DNA from: Bradyrhizobiaceae bacterium PARB1
Lineage (GTDB): Bacteria > Pseudomonadota > Alphaproteobacteria > Rhizobiales > Xanthobacteraceae
Direction of reading: 5' to 3'
DNA: 64,000 nt
Assembly: GCA_002256345.1 (NCBI GenBank)
Contig: NKIY01000002.1
Location: 1,030,736-1,094,735, forward strand
A program made the translations under genes and the position numbers. This document shows positions 53,308 to 60,715 of this stretch, one piece after another. Within the stretch, counting starts at the first letter, position 1. Every line of letters starts with the position of its first letter. Below the pieces are notes generated by a model that saw nothing but the letters and a program-made list of their open reading frames with translations, searched no databases and was not told the origin of the DNA.

Positions 53308-55059
53308 TCATCCAGCGTCGGCAATCCAGGGTGCCGGGATGTGCGCTTCGCGCCGATCAGCCCAGGTCGTCAGCGGGACGTCGACGACAGCGAGCGTCGG
53401 AAAGCCCGTCACCAGGACGCGGATCGTTTTCCCGGCTGACATCTCGAACACGCCGAGCGCATCCGAGAGGAAGTCGGTCGTGATCGTATCGTCCCAAACG
53501 GTCTCCATCGGCTTGGTGATCCCTCGGGCCAACTCCTCCACGGTTGCATCGCGGCGCCTGCGGACCTGACGGCGTCCGACCCAGACTTCGCAGATCCGTT
53601 GTGCGGTTTCGCCCGGCTCCAGACGAAGAACCAATCGAATGCCAAAGCGCGCTTCGACAACTGAGCCTTGCTCTTGACCGAACATAGCGGTGATCTGACC
53701 GAGGTCCTGCACGGTGGCGATCGTGTTCACATGCAGTTCGCGCCCAAGCGCGAGCAGTCGCGGCAGACGCTCGATTGGCACCTCCGGGAATTCATCGAGC
53801 AGCATGGTCAGGTGCTCCGTGCCGGCGCGACGGCGAGTGGAGACGAGCGCCCCGGCGGCCACCCGCTCCGCCAAGAAGCTGCCGACCGTGGAAGAAAGCT
53901 CGGCATACTCGCCCGACTTCTGCAGAAGCAGCGTGCGCGGGAGCTGGGAGCCTGGCGCCAGCCAGTCGCGCACGGTGAACCGCCGCGATGAGTCGACCTC
54001 CGACCAGGCGCGCGCGAGCGGCTCTATCACGCTCAAAACCGTCACCCAGAGCGTGATCAGGATTGACATGACGGTGCGGTTTTCTTCAGGATCGTCGCCG
54101 AAATTCAATAGTGCAGCGCTCTTCCCGCCGCTCTCGAGCAGCATCCGGCGAATATCTGCCAGCGAGGAAAGTCCTGCCTCGGCAAGGTTGCTCCAGCCCC
54201 AGGCATCACCCGAGCGCGCGCGTAGCGCCATGATGATATCGGCAAGGAGGCTCCGCGTCGCATGGCCCCACATCGGATCCTGCTCGGAGACCGGGACGCA
54301 TTTCGCCGCGAATTCCCGTGCGACGAGAGGATTGGTAATCTCGCGGCCGATGTCGATCGCCCACCCGCGCGCATCCTGCGGAGCCACCAGGATCATCGAA
54401 TCCACGGGCAAGCCGGCCAGCATGTCCCCCTTCGCGTCGAACACGAATGTCCGGCCGCTCAGATCATTGAGGTACTGTTCGGCAAATGCCCGCAACAAGC
54501 CGGTCTTGCCCGACCCTTGCGTGCCGACCAACAAGAGGTTGCGCGCTGCGGAAGCCGCATTCAATTGCACCTGCGGGAGGAGCCACAGATCATGCGCCTG
54601 CGGCGGGCCGTGACGATGAACCGCATGGCGCAGCGCGCGGAACGCATAAGGTCCGGTCTCGATGCGCCGGCCGCGCGTGACTGTGAGGTTCTCGATCGGC
54701 GGAGTATCAGCATAAGCGAAGCAAAAGGCAAAGCCGCTTGCCGCCAGAACCGCAAGAGCGATAGTGGCAAGCCGCCTGGCTCCGATCGGTGACTCCAGCA
54801 ACTGCGCTGTGATCGCCTGGATCCAGTCAAGCCGGCACACGATCGGCCAGCTCGAATGGCCGCACCTCTCGCCCCGAAGGTTCTGAAGGATTTCGTGAAA
54901 GGCGACGTCGCTGGCGAGGCTGACGTTGCCGTGGAACAGCACGTCGACGGTTGGCGGCGCGATGAGAAAGAGCGAGATCGCGCCCGCGACGAGCGTGATC
55001 AGGGCAGCGCCGAGCGCCACGAGCAGGGCGGGCTGAAACAGCCGGATGGGATTGTTCAT
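53308..55059 (-). CDS. Type IV coupling protein (TraD/VirD4-like ATPase)
   Basis: 583 residues. Two N-terminal membrane segments (about 10-35 and 90-115) anchor an ATPase domain with Walker A LLVGTQGSGKTGLL (about 178-191) followed by TFVFDAKGDMLAG, and Walker B LTMLLDEFPEVP (about 425). NTIATVQDLGQITAMFGQEQ carries the conserved Gln motif. Coupling proteins bring the relaxase-DNA complex to a type IV secretion channel in the inner membrane. It lies downstream of the 123-residue membrane protein and ParA-like genes, and upstream of the relaxase with a control region between. The channel genes are not in view. Confidence 0.88.
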   Translation of the reverse strand: MNNPIRLFQPALLVALGAALITLVAGAISLFLIAPPTVDVLFHGNVSLASDVAFHEILQNLRGERCGHSSWPIVCRLDWIQAITAQLLESPIGARRLATIALAVLAASGFAFCFAYADTPPIENLTVTRGRRIETGPYAFRALRHAVHRHGPPQAHDLWLLPQVQLNAASAARNLLLVGTQGSGKTGLLRAFAEQYLNDLSGRTFVFDAKGDMLAGLPVDSMILVAPQDARGWAIDIGREITNPLVAREFAAKCVPVSEQDPMWGHATRSLLADIIMALRARSGDAWGWSNLAEAGLSSLADIRRMLLESGGKSAALLNFGDDPEENRTVMSILITLWVTVLSVIEPLARAWSEVDSSRRFTVRDWLAPGSQLPRTLLLQKSGEYAELSSTVGSFLAERVAAGALVSTRRRAGTEHLTMLLDEFPEVPIERLPRLLALGRELHVNTIATVQDLGQITAMFGQEQGSVVEARFGIRLVLRLEPGETAQRICEVWVGRRQVRRRRDATVEELARGITKPMETVWDDTITTDFLSDALGVFEMSAGKTIRVLVTGFPTLAVVDVPLTTWADRREAHIPAPWIADAG

Positions 55060-55076
55060 GATGGATTTTCTCGCTG

Positions 55077-55448
55077 TCAGATGGTCAGTGCTATTGCCAA
55101 ACCGAACACGATTCCGATTCCCGCCAAGGCGCCGAACAGCAGGGCGGAGATCTCGAACGGGAGCGGCACGGTCTGCTTGTCGCGCCAGCCGAGATCGGCC
55201 GACGTCTGCTCGGTGAGTTCGACCTCGACCTCGGGCTGGATCGTCGTGTCGATGCCGCGCGTCGGTACGCTCACGGTCGTGACGAAGGACAGCAGGCCCT
55301 CCTTGCCGAGTGGGATGAGCTTGCGCGGATCGAAGCTTTCCGGATCCTCTCGGAACTCGGCTGCGTAGTTGCAGCCGAGTTCCTTGCGGCTGGCGAAAGC
55401 ATCCGCCGTGGCCGTGGCGACCACTTCCTCGAAGGCTTCGCTAGCCAT
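55077..55448 (-). CDS. Hypothetical protein with C-terminal membrane anchor
   Basis: 123 residues. A soluble acidic N-terminal part (MASEAFEEVVATATADAFAS...RKLIPLGKEGLLSFVTT) ends in a single hydrophobic C-terminal segment (ISALLFGALAGIGIVFGLAI). It overlaps the ParA-like gene by 8 bp and is followed by the coupling-protein gene after 17 bp, so the three form one operon. Not recognised as a family. Tail-anchored topology and position suggest an accessory of the transfer apparatus. Confidence 0.75.
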   Translation of the reverse strand: MASEAFEEVVATATADAFASRKELGCNYAAEFREDPESFDPRKLIPLGKEGLLSFVTTVSVPTRGIDTTIQPEVEVELTEQTSADLGWRDKQTVPLPFEISALLFGALAGIGIVFGLAIALTI

Positions 55449-56289
55449 TGTTGCCGCCCTCGAACGCGATCAGCTTGTCGAACTCGGCAAACATTTCCGA
55501 GCACCAGGCCGCGACATCGCCGCGGATCATTTTGGCCTCGGGCCGCGGCAGTCCCGTCACCCTCATGATCTCGTCGATCGGCATCGTCACCGCATCAACG
55601 AGGCGCGCGCCGCGCGCCTCAAAGGGACGCCAACTGCCGGCCTCGATCATCGGCATGCGCAGGGTGATCGCGTTTTTGGCGAGGGGCATGATCGAGGTGC
55701 GGTATGCCTCCGCGGCATCGCTCGCCGGATGCAGATCGCTCACGGCGCCATCGCGCTGGTTCTCGATCAAAACCAGACGAGCGTTGGGGAGTACTTCGAG
55801 AAAGCTCGAAGCTGACTTCGCACCCCGACGCATCGACTCAGCCTGGGCGGTGAACGGCGTGATCACGAAGACCTCGACGCCGAGCGCCGAGAGATCCTCC
55901 TGTAGGTCCACCATCCCCGCCCACAATGCGCCGCGCGCAGCTTCGTTGGCGCCGAACTCGACGACGCCGAGGCCGCCCGCCATGGCCATCATCTCGAGGA
56001 CGTCGTACAGCGGCGTCAGAGCGCGCAGTGCGGCGCTGGGATCGCGGCGCGCCAGCTTGACGTCGGTCGCGATCGACACGACCTGTGACCCCAGGATCGA
56101 AAGCGACTTTCCCTGGGTGTCGACCTCAACGATCCCGGTGGGGATGCCGGCAATCCGCGCGCGCTCCGACAGCGCGTGGCCGACCAGGCTCTTTCCATCC
56201 CCACCTTTGTCCTGCGTGATGATCGTGGCTGCGGGCAACTTCAGCGGCAGCGCCGCGCTCTCACCGGAATTACGCATCTTCTTCGACAT
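55441..56289 (-). CDS. ParA/MinD/TraL-like P-loop ATPase
   Basis: 282 residues from ATG 56289 with GAGGAAATC upstream. A deviant Walker A TQDKGGDGKSLVGHALSE (KGGxGKS) lies at about 26-43, followed by IVEVDTQGKS. A second motif region is VVEFGANEAARGALWAG, where a Walker A'-type Asp is less clear. It resembles the TraL/ParA-type ATPases coded near relaxase or coupling genes. Possible roles are partition of the circular form or placing the transfer complex. It is first in an operon with a membrane protein and the coupling protein; the shared motif block sits 64-114 bp upstream. Confidence 0.82.
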   Translation of the reverse strand: MSKKMRNSGESAALPLKLPAATIITQDKGGDGKSLVGHALSERARIAGIPTGIVEVDTQGKSLSILGSQVVSIATDVKLARRDPSAALRALTPLYDVLEMMAMAGGLGVVEFGANEAARGALWAGMVDLQEDLSALGVEVFVITPFTAQAESMRRGAKSASSFLEVLPNARLVLIENQRDGAVSDLHPASDAAEAYRTSIMPLAKNAITLRMPMIEAGSWRPFEARGARLVDAVTMPIDEIMRVTGLPRPEAKMIRGDVAAWCSEMFAEFDKLIAFEGGNNG

Positions 56290-56352
56290 GATTTCCTCTC
56301 GGCTGGGATCTTCAGCGATCCATAGTCAGAGGAGCCCGCGCGCCCGGTACCC

Positions 56353-56403
56353 GTCTCGGAAATGAATGACCGAATTGTGCGGGAGGTCAGGAATTCGACC
56401 TTC
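56353..56403 (-). promoter_or_regulatory. Shared motif block upstream of the ParA-like operon
   Basis: Second copy of GTCTCGGAAATGAATGA (56353-56369) and TTCGACCTTC (56394-56403). The inner sequence differs from copy one but also forms a short inverted repeat, TGACC/GGTCA, starting at the end of the first half-motif. Both copies precede minus-strand transfer genes at similar distances. Confidence 0.55.
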
Positions 56404-56428
56404 CGCTGTCGCAACCTCAGAGCCGGAC

Positions 56429-57700
56429 CTAGTCCAGAGGCGTAAAATTCTGTCCGTGAGCGATCGCTTTGCTCAGCCGATCCTTCCCCTCAGGCAGTAC
56501 CAGGATGTCGAGGACGCACTTGGCCAAATACCGGTGAACATCGCGGTACATCGCGCCCTCGGCACGGCCCTTCTCGCCCAAGATCAGCTCGTCCAGGTCC
56601 TTGACCTCTTCGGGGTCGAAGACGGCTTGATGCCCGCGGCCGATTTGGCCCAGCTTGCGAGCAAGCCGAAATTCCGGGGTCGCGAGCATGTGGTTGACAG
56701 CGACGAGATTGGGATCGACATCGGCGGCCACCGCAATGAACGCCAGCTCGACCGCCGAAAACTCGTTTCTGATGAACAGTTCATGCTGCTGGAGCGTCAT
56801 CGGCTCTCGGTGGAAGGGATCATTGCCCTTCGGCGTCCGCTTCAACGCTTCAACGTCCTTCGCGCGCTTGGCGAGCTGGTGCTTTTCTTCTGCGACCTCT
56901 TTGGTATGAAAGCACGCCTTCGCCAGCGTGTGGACCCAGTTCGCCGCAGCCTTGATCGCATCCTCGAACTCCGCTCGCGACCAGCGGGCGCCGTCAACAC
57001 AATCGCGAATCTGCCCGATGACGGCTGCTTCTGCCTGGGCTGGGTCGGTCAGGCCCGGGAGCCAGCGGACCGCGAGCTTTTCGCCTTCCGACCTCAGCGT
57101 CTCGAACAGCGCAAGACGGCGATCTTCCTCGCTGAGGCCGTCGTCTGCCGCCTTTCCTTTGGTCGGGATCCCGGGCACCCAGGCAAGCTCTGCAAGCGTA
57201 TTCAAGCCGGCGCCCTTGACCACCGACACCTCAGCGCCATCGAACTGCGCGTGCATGCAGGACAGCAGGGCACCGATTTCCGGATCTCGCCGAAAGACCT
57301 CGAATTCCAACGCCTCGCGAACGGTGAGCTCGACCTCACGCTTGAGCCGGCCGCCGCGTTGTCGAGCGAGTCGCAAGTCCACCAGCGACAACATCCGAAG
57401 TAGCGGCCCAGTGCGGAACTGTTGCATTTCCGCGTGCGACAACGCGAACGGCGTCCTCTGCAACTCCGCTTCCGAAATGATCAGGCGCTCCGGCTCTTGT
57501 TTTAGACGATGAATCCGCTCCCAGACCTCTGGACGAACGCTTTGCCACCATTCCGCGGCATGGTCGGGGTGCACGAAAAAGAACGGCAACACCCATTGCA
57601 TGGGCAAAGCGTCGATCGGACGATCAGAGGCCTCGACCTCTGCGCGGCACGCGGCGGCCAACCTCTCGATCTTTTGGAGGATCCTCGGGAGATTGTTCAC
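56429..57700 (-). CDS. Hypothetical protein of the element (423 residues)
   Basis: Start is GTG 57700 with GAGGAG 9 bases upstream. The sequence is soluble, mainly helical and rich in Glu/Arg/Leu. Visible segments include MQWVLPFFFVHPDHAAEWWQ, LRMLSLVDLRLARQRGGRLK, ALLSCMHAQFDGAEVSVVKG and a C-terminal FSAVELAFIAVAADVDPNL. No membrane span, signal or catalytic motif recognised. It ends just before the shared motif block and lies 68 bp after the ArdC-like peptidase gene on the same strand. Its length and intact frame support a real gene; the function is unknown. Confidence 0.8.
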   Translation of the reverse strand: MNNLPRILQKIERLAAACRAEVEASDRPIDALPMQWVLPFFFVHPDHAAEWWQSVRPEVWERIHRLKQEPERLIISEAELQRTPFALSHAEMQQFRTGPLLRMLSLVDLRLARQRGGRLKREVELTVREALEFEVFRRDPEIGALLSCMHAQFDGAEVSVVKGAGLNTLAELAWVPGIPTKGKAADDGLSEEDRRLALFETLRSEGEKLAVRWLPGLTDPAQAEAAVIGQIRDCVDGARWSRAEFEDAIKAAANWVHTLAKACFHTKEVAEEKHQLAKRAKDVEALKRTPKGNDPFHREPMTLQQHELFIRNEFSAVELAFIAVAADVDPNLVAVNHMLATPEFRLARKLGQIGRGHQAVFDPEEVKDLDELILGEKGRAEGAMYRDVHRYLAKCVLDILVLPEGKDRLSKAIAHGQNFTPLD

Positions 57701-57768
57701 GCGATGCTGCTCCTCAAAGGTACTTGCTTGTGTATCGATTGTTCTCAGTTCGTCCGTCCGCAGACTGC

Positions 57769-58461
57769 CTACTTGCGGCCGGCGCGCGACTGAATCGCTT
57801 CCAGGGTGGGAGCGGCGACATCGATGCCGAAATCAGTGAGGAAGGATGCGGCAACCTCCGCCTCAGCAATCCGGTCGCGCAGGAACCGCTCACTGCATCC
57901 GAGCTGGCCGAGGACCGTCTTGCAATTGGCCAGCGCAATCATGTTCCGCGCGATTTCGCGACGCGCGGAAAATTTGATCCTCCGCAGAATGAGGTTCGCC
58001 CCGGCAAGGGCGACGACTTCCTCACCATAGGAAGCAATCGCTTCGTCGGGCTCCGGCGTACGCGGCAGACGACCGAGATGCCGGATCGTGGAATGAACAG
58101 CTTCGTGGACAACGGTGTCGACGAGACCGGCGACGTTGTCGTGCTTGAGCAGATTGAGCCAGATCAGCGGCTCGTGTCCCGGAACGACCAGCGTCAACCC
58201 AAATCTTTCCTGACGGCGCGCCAGGTGCCTGGGGAGAACGGCGTCGGCGCCGATAACCACACTGAGATCGGCGAGTTGCGCCAGCAGGTCCTGGAATCCT
58301 GCGTTCTCGATCCCGTCAAGCTTTTCCAGCGCTTGCGTCACGTTCATATGGCTGCGGATGTGACGGTACCGCGACGCGAGCTCGCTCTCGCGGGCCATTG
58401 AGCGATCGAGCTGCCTGCGATCGGCCGTCGGTTCACGCCACTCCGGGCTGCTCTTTGCCAT
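57769..58461 (-). CDS. Zincin-like metallopeptidase (ArdC-type peptidase domain)
   Basis: 230 residues from ATG 58461 with TAGGAG 8 bases upstream; GTG 58533, directly after the previous stop, is an alternative. The zinc motif VVHEAVHSTIRHLGRLPR (HExxH) is followed about 20 residues later by IASYGEEVVALAGANLILRR. This arrangement is seen in the metallopeptidase domain of ArdC antirestriction proteins, where a Glu from the Y-x-x-E-E segment is the third ligand. The single-stranded-DNA-binding N-terminal domain of ArdC is not recognisable. A role in protecting incoming element DNA is possible by analogy. Confidence 0.72.
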   Translation of the reverse strand: MAKSSPEWREPTADRRQLDRSMARESELASRYRHIRSHMNVTQALEKLDGIENAGFQDLLAQLADLSVVIGADAVLPRHLARRQERFGLTLVVPGHEPLIWLNLLKHDNVAGLVDTVVHEAVHSTIRHLGRLPRTPEPDEAIASYGEEVVALAGANLILRRIKFSARREIARNMIALANCKTVLGQLGCSERFLRDRIAEAEVAASFLTDFGIDVAAPTLEAIQSRAGRK

Positions 58462-58533
58462 GTTGCCTACTCCTACTTTGTGTCTGTGCTCGGCAGCCGC
58501 AGCGTCGGCGGGTTTGGGGCTAGTCGTAGTCAC

Positions 58534-59439
58534 TCAGGACACCGAGGCTCGGTGCAGCATCGCCAGACCGCGTGCCAGGTGGACGTGCCCAACCCTGTGG
58601 ACTTCCAGGCTGAACTCCTCCAGCGCGGACCTGGATGCCGTCACCGAGGCCACGGTCACGCCTTCGATGGTGTCGAGCGTGATGAAGAAAGCGTCCCCGT
58701 CGACACAAACGATCTGCTGGAACGGCTCGCCCGGGAGGACCGGCCAGCCCTTCACGGCCTCCTCGATGCTCGCCACGAGAGACTCGATCGCGATCTCGAT
58801 CCATTCGGCGCGCACCCCCGCATAGTCGGAGCTGTGCTTGGGCACGCCGATGCTCGCCGTCACCGGGTTGAGGCCGTTTGCCAGCAGCTCATACAATTCA
58901 TCGATGACGAGGTTGGGATTGCGCTCCCTCGCACGATTGACGTGCGTGATCGGGAACGCCAACACCTGCGGCTTGTCGACGGAGGCTTCGTTTCCGTTGC
59001 GCTCGACGCCATACCACCAGCGATCGTACGGCTGCATCACCGGATCATCGAATTCGTTGTCAACGGGATCGGCGCCACGGCCGTCCGGCTGCTCGGCGAG
59101 GCTCTGCAGAGTTTTCTTGACCTCGCCGCACGCAGTGAGGATTCCACGATCAGCGATCGCGGCGCAGCGCAGATCAACCAGGGCCTTGCGCAGAGCGCCG
59201 CCGACGCCCATTCCGTTGCGAAAGAGATCCATATTTGCGATCTCAGGAACGGCGATCCGGATTAACTCGGGCGTCACCAACACCCAATCCTCCATCTGGG
59301 CGTAGGTCAGCCTGAGGTGTCCCGATCCGTACAACAGGTCCAGGCAGGGCGGGAGAGCTGCGCGCCCCTTCGCCTGAATCGGCCAGAAGTCCAACAGCCG
59401 AGCCTGGACGATAGTCTGATCGGGGATCAAATCGCTCAT
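58534..59439 (-). CDS. Hypothetical protein of the element (301 residues)
   Basis: Starts with ATG 59439 behind AGGAC. Soluble, no signal or membrane segment. Segments that may help recognition: LLYGSGHLRLTYAQMEDWVL, NMDLFRNGMGVGGALRKALV, NPNLVIDELYELLANGLNPV and IVCVDGDAFFITLDTIEGVT. Its TGA stop touches the possible GTG start of the ArdC-like gene downstream. Not recognised as a family; part of the run 60510-56429 of minus-strand genes likely transcribed together. Confidence 0.75.
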   Translation of the reverse strand: MSDLIPDQTIVQARLLDFWPIQAKGRAALPPCLDLLYGSGHLRLTYAQMEDWVLVTPELIRIAVPEIANMDLFRNGMGVGGALRKALVDLRCAAIADRGILTACGEVKKTLQSLAEQPDGRGADPVDNEFDDPVMQPYDRWWYGVERNGNEASVDKPQVLAFPITHVNRARERNPNLVIDELYELLANGLNPVTASIGVPKHSSDYAGVRAEWIEIAIESLVASIEEAVKGWPVLPGEPFQQIVCVDGDAFFITLDTIEGVTVASVTASRSALEEFSLEVHRVGHVHLARGLAMLHRASVS

Positions 59440-59496
59440 TGTGAGTGTCCTGTTGTTGTCGAGCCTGCTCAGCTGCGCTCGCTGTTTGCGCTTGTC

Positions 59497-60066
59497 CTAA
59501 TGAGCCTTGCGCCGCGGCGGCGTCGGCAAGAATGCAAGATGGAGCCTGTCCTCGAGGAAGGCGCACGTCTGTTCGATCGTCGTGCGATCGGGCTTCTCTT
59601 CGAAGGCGTTCCATGCGAGCCGGAAGCGGATGATGTCGCGCTCGCCGATGGTTTCGATCTTGTAGCAAGTCCGTGCAATGGACAGGACTTCCGTGGCGAT
59701 CGGGTCTTCTGCCTTCTGGTCAGCAGCGGCCATGTTGGCGATCAGCCGCTTGACCGCCCGGGAGAAGATCGGATCAAGCACTTTCTCGAAATCGGGGTGA
59801 TGGATGGCATAGCCGCAGCCGATTTCGTCAGTCTTCTTCACGGAGGATGCCGCTACTGCAGCATACGTGATATCCGGATGAGCGGTCACGCCACAGGCGG
59901 CGTCGCGATCAGATCTCCGCGTGTAGGCCTCGGTGGTGTAGTGGTCGACCGCCATCGCCAGGCGTGCGCCGGGCGTGTCCGGCGTAAACCCGACCGGGAG
60001 ACGGAAAAGATCGCGCAGTTCCTGGGATTCACGAAGCTCCGGTTCAGCGTAGTACAGCTTGCTCAT
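59497..60066 (-). CDS. Hypothetical protein of the element (189 residues)
   Basis: Start ATG 60066 is preferred over ATG 60072 because AAGGAG lies only 2 bases before the first but 8 before the second. The protein is soluble; visible segments are SKLYYAEPELRESQELRDLF, GARLAMAVDHYTTEAYTRR and a C-terminal EQTCAFLEDRLHLAFLPTP ending in a basic tail. It sits 21 bp after the 140-residue gene and 57 bp before the 301-residue gene. No function recognised. Confidence 0.75.
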   Translation of the reverse strand: MSKLYYAEPELRESQELRDLFRLPVGFTPDTPGARLAMAVDHYTTEAYTRRSDRDAACGVTAHPDITYAAVAASSVKKTDEIGCGYAIHHPDFEKVLDPIFSRAVKRLIANMAAADQKAEDPIATEVLSIARTCYKIETIGERDIIRFRLAWNAFEEKPDRTTIEQTCAFLEDRLHLAFLPTPPRRKAH

Positions 60067-60087
60067 CGTCATAGCTCCTTATGTGGT

Positions 60088-60510
60088 CTAAAGCTTCAGC
60101 AGCGCGCGGACCTGGTCGGCCGCATTGCCACGGAGCCGCCTCACCTTGCGACCGATCTTCACGAGATCGCGGTCGGCCAGAATGGCAGCGATGTCGCGGC
60201 GAACCACCTTTGAACTGATAGCCTTCGCGACCTGCATGATGAGGACGCGGGCGTCGTTATCTTCCGGGGCGACGACATTGATTTGCTTCAGGCCGTCGGC
60301 CAGCTGACGCTGGCGCTGATCGGCCTTTCGCTCGGCGTCAGTCCGAGTCTCACGCTTCTCGTTCGTCGAGCCAGTCAACGACTCGATCGGCTCGATGAAC
60401 GCGCGCACCTCCCGCCAGCCGTCCCGCTTCAGGCGGGCCTTCGAGATGCGCGGCTCCGGCTCGTCCGATCGCTTGCCATGCTCGGGATCGGAGTCGAAGT
60501 TCATGTCCAT
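60088..60510 (-). CDS. Hypothetical basic protein, first gene of the minus-strand operon
   Basis: 140 residues from ATG 60510 with CAGGAC upstream. An acidic N-terminus is followed by a very basic middle (SKARLKRDGWREVRAFIEPI, TRTDAERKADQRQRQLADG) and a segment GLKQINVVAPEDNDARVLI that resembles the strand-helix start of ribbon-helix-helix DNA-binding proteins. The end LVKIGRKVRRLRGNAADQVR is also basic. It may be a DNA-binding regulator or relaxosome helper; this is inference. It is divergent from the AAA-type gene, across a region with inverted repeats. Confidence 0.7.
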   Translation of the reverse strand: MDMNFDSDPEHGKRSDEPEPRISKARLKRDGWREVRAFIEPIESLTGSTNEKRETRTDAERKADQRQRQLADGLKQINVVAPEDNDARVLIMQVAKAISSKVVRRDIAAILADRDLVKIGRKVRRLRGNAADQVRALLKL

Positions 60511-60612
60511 GTGACTAGTCCTGTGTCTAGGCCGCCGACGCGGCGTCAATCGGTACTCGCGGAGACGACGGCCGCACACCGTCACCGGCGGCAAGCGTAG
60601 TTCATCGTCGTG

Positions 60613-60657
60613 CGCAAACTTCCGGGGGGGGCCCGGGAAGTTTCCGCCGCGTTTGCG
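60613..60657. repeat. Overlapping inverted repeats around a G8 tract in the divergent control region
   Basis: AAACTTCC (60616-60623) and GGAAGTTT (60636-60643) are inverted around GGGGGGGGCCCG. A second, overlapping pair is CGCAAAC (60613-60619) and GTTTGCG (60651-60657). The region lies between the divergent 140-residue and AAA-type genes. It may be an operator, an origin of replication or oriT. Confidence 0.5.
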
Positions 60658-60715
60658 TGTACGAGTCGCCCTGAAGCTGCGCCGAACAGCCGCAGCAGCA
60701 GTGAAAGCGAGACCA

